From contig JALWZI010000107.1 in the NCBI GenBank assembly GCA_027002755.1, forward strand, positions 1-6,666: a DNA stretch of 6,666 nt, read 5' to 3'. A program made the translations under genes and the position numbers. Below, piece by piece: positions 6,198 through 6,666 of the stretch (position 1 is the stretch's first letter; every line of letters starts with the position of its first letter). The notes below the pieces were generated by a model. The model did no database searches. It saw nothing but the letters and a program-made list of their open reading frames with translations, and had not been told where the DNA came from. The stretch is from Campylobacteraceae bacterium. GTDB taxonomy: Bacteria > Campylobacterota > Campylobacteria > Campylobacterales > Sulfurovaceae.

Positions 6198-6666
6198 TCA
6201 GTGTCTTTGATTCCCCGCAAAGAAATTTCCCGCCAGTCCCAACGGCACGACGGTGCGGTAGAAGAGGTAGCGGCCCACGATTTCGCTGGCGGTGGCACCG
6301 AGCCAGGCCAGAAAAAGGACGAGCGCGGCAGCGGTGCCCATGTTCGCGGCGGCGAAGACGATGGCCAGCATCGGCAGGGCGATGGCGAAGAGGGCCAGGC
6401 TCGTAAGGCGCAGCTTTTTCAAATGGCCGAAGTGCTCTTCCAGCAATGTTTTGGTGCGGCTGAGTTGGTAGTAGAGGGGATGCTCTTTGTCCAGGTATTT
6501 GTAAAAGACCGTCTCTTCATAGATCAGATGCATCTGGTAAAGCCCCAGCATCAGCGTCGGGGCCATCAGGGCCAGGACGCTTCTCGCTTCACCGGTGAAG
6601 GCCAGAACCGTAGCGATCAGCAAAAAGCCCAGATACCCGGTACCGAAAAACCGCAGGGTCGTGGAC
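6198..6666 (-). CDS. DmsC-family membrane anchor subunit, 5' partial
   Basis: Inner-membrane anchor of a DMSO-reductase-type complex; members bind quinol and pass electrons to a four-cluster ferredoxin-like subunit. The frame is open to the window edge, so only the C-terminal 155 residues are seen. A TTG at 6621-6623 falls inside a hydrophobic segment and is not a credible start. Four hydrophobic segments are visible: LGFLLIATVLAF, LALMAPTLMLGLYQMHLIYE, SLALFAIALPMLAIVFAAA and AAALVLFLAWLGATASEIVG. The end, EIVGRYLFYRTVVP, resembles the usual DmsC C-terminus. Between segments two and three lies a polar loop (YKYLDKEHPLYYQLSRTKTLLEEHFGHLKK). It ends 62 bases before narB on the same strand, which suggests one operon serving the molybdoenzyme. 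Specificity for DMSO is not implied. An iron-sulfur subunit would be expected further upstream. Confidence 0.75.
   Translation of the reverse strand, partial: STTLRFFGTGYLGFLLIATVLAFTGEARSVLALMAPTLMLGLYQMHLIYEETVFYKYLDKEHPLYYQLSRTKTLLEEHFGHLKKLRLTSLALFAIALPMLAIVFAAANMGTAAALVLFLAWLGATASEIVGRYLFYRTVVPLGLAGNFFAGNQRH

Overview
The window most likely comes from a member of the Campylobacterota (Epsilonproteobacteria) with a fairly GC-rich genome, such as a Nitratifractor- or Sulfurovum-like chemolithotroph. The genus is a guess. The phylum call rests on the order RecB/AddA-type helicase, rplM, rpsI, which from memory matches Campylobacter jejuni (Cj1481c-Cj1480c-Cj1479c). It also rests on the single-polypeptide helicase-nuclease and on a promoter with a clear -10 box but no evident -35 box in AT-rich DNA.

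Layout, left to right. (1) Bases 1-2373, plus strand: the C-terminal 790 residues of an AddA/RecB-type helicase-nuclease for double-strand break repair; the start lies outside the window. (2) Bases 2354-2462: a tandem heptamer array (GARTGAR) that begins inside the last codons of that gene and runs to the promoter of the next operon. (3) Bases 2500-3382: promoter, short hairpin leader and the two-gene ribosomal operon rplM (L13) - rpsI (S9). (4) Bases 3383-3813: a 431-base, more AT-rich gap between convergent genes. It holds a likely rpsI terminator, a candidate terminator for the opposite strand, and an unexplained structured element: a possible 27-codon ORF with the strongest Shine-Dalgarno in the window, overlying a potential three-way-junction RNA fold. 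(5) Bases 3814-6135, minus strand: a complete cytoplasmic-type molybdopterin nitrate reductase (NarB/NasA-like). (6) Bases 6136-6197: an intercistronic spacer with a degenerate octamer repeat and a GC hairpin. (7) Bases 6198-6666, minus strand: the C-terminal part of a DmsC-family membrane anchor, cut by the window edge.

The plus-strand genes are housekeeping (DNA repair and ribosome). The minus-strand genes look like one operon in which a quinol-oxidising membrane anchor, probably with an iron-sulfur subunit upstream of the window, would pass electrons to a cytoplasmic nitrate reductase. Nothing in the window is a proven new system. The points most worth checking are the 3668-3805 element, the heptamer array grown out of the helicase stop codon, and the NarB-DmsC pairing.
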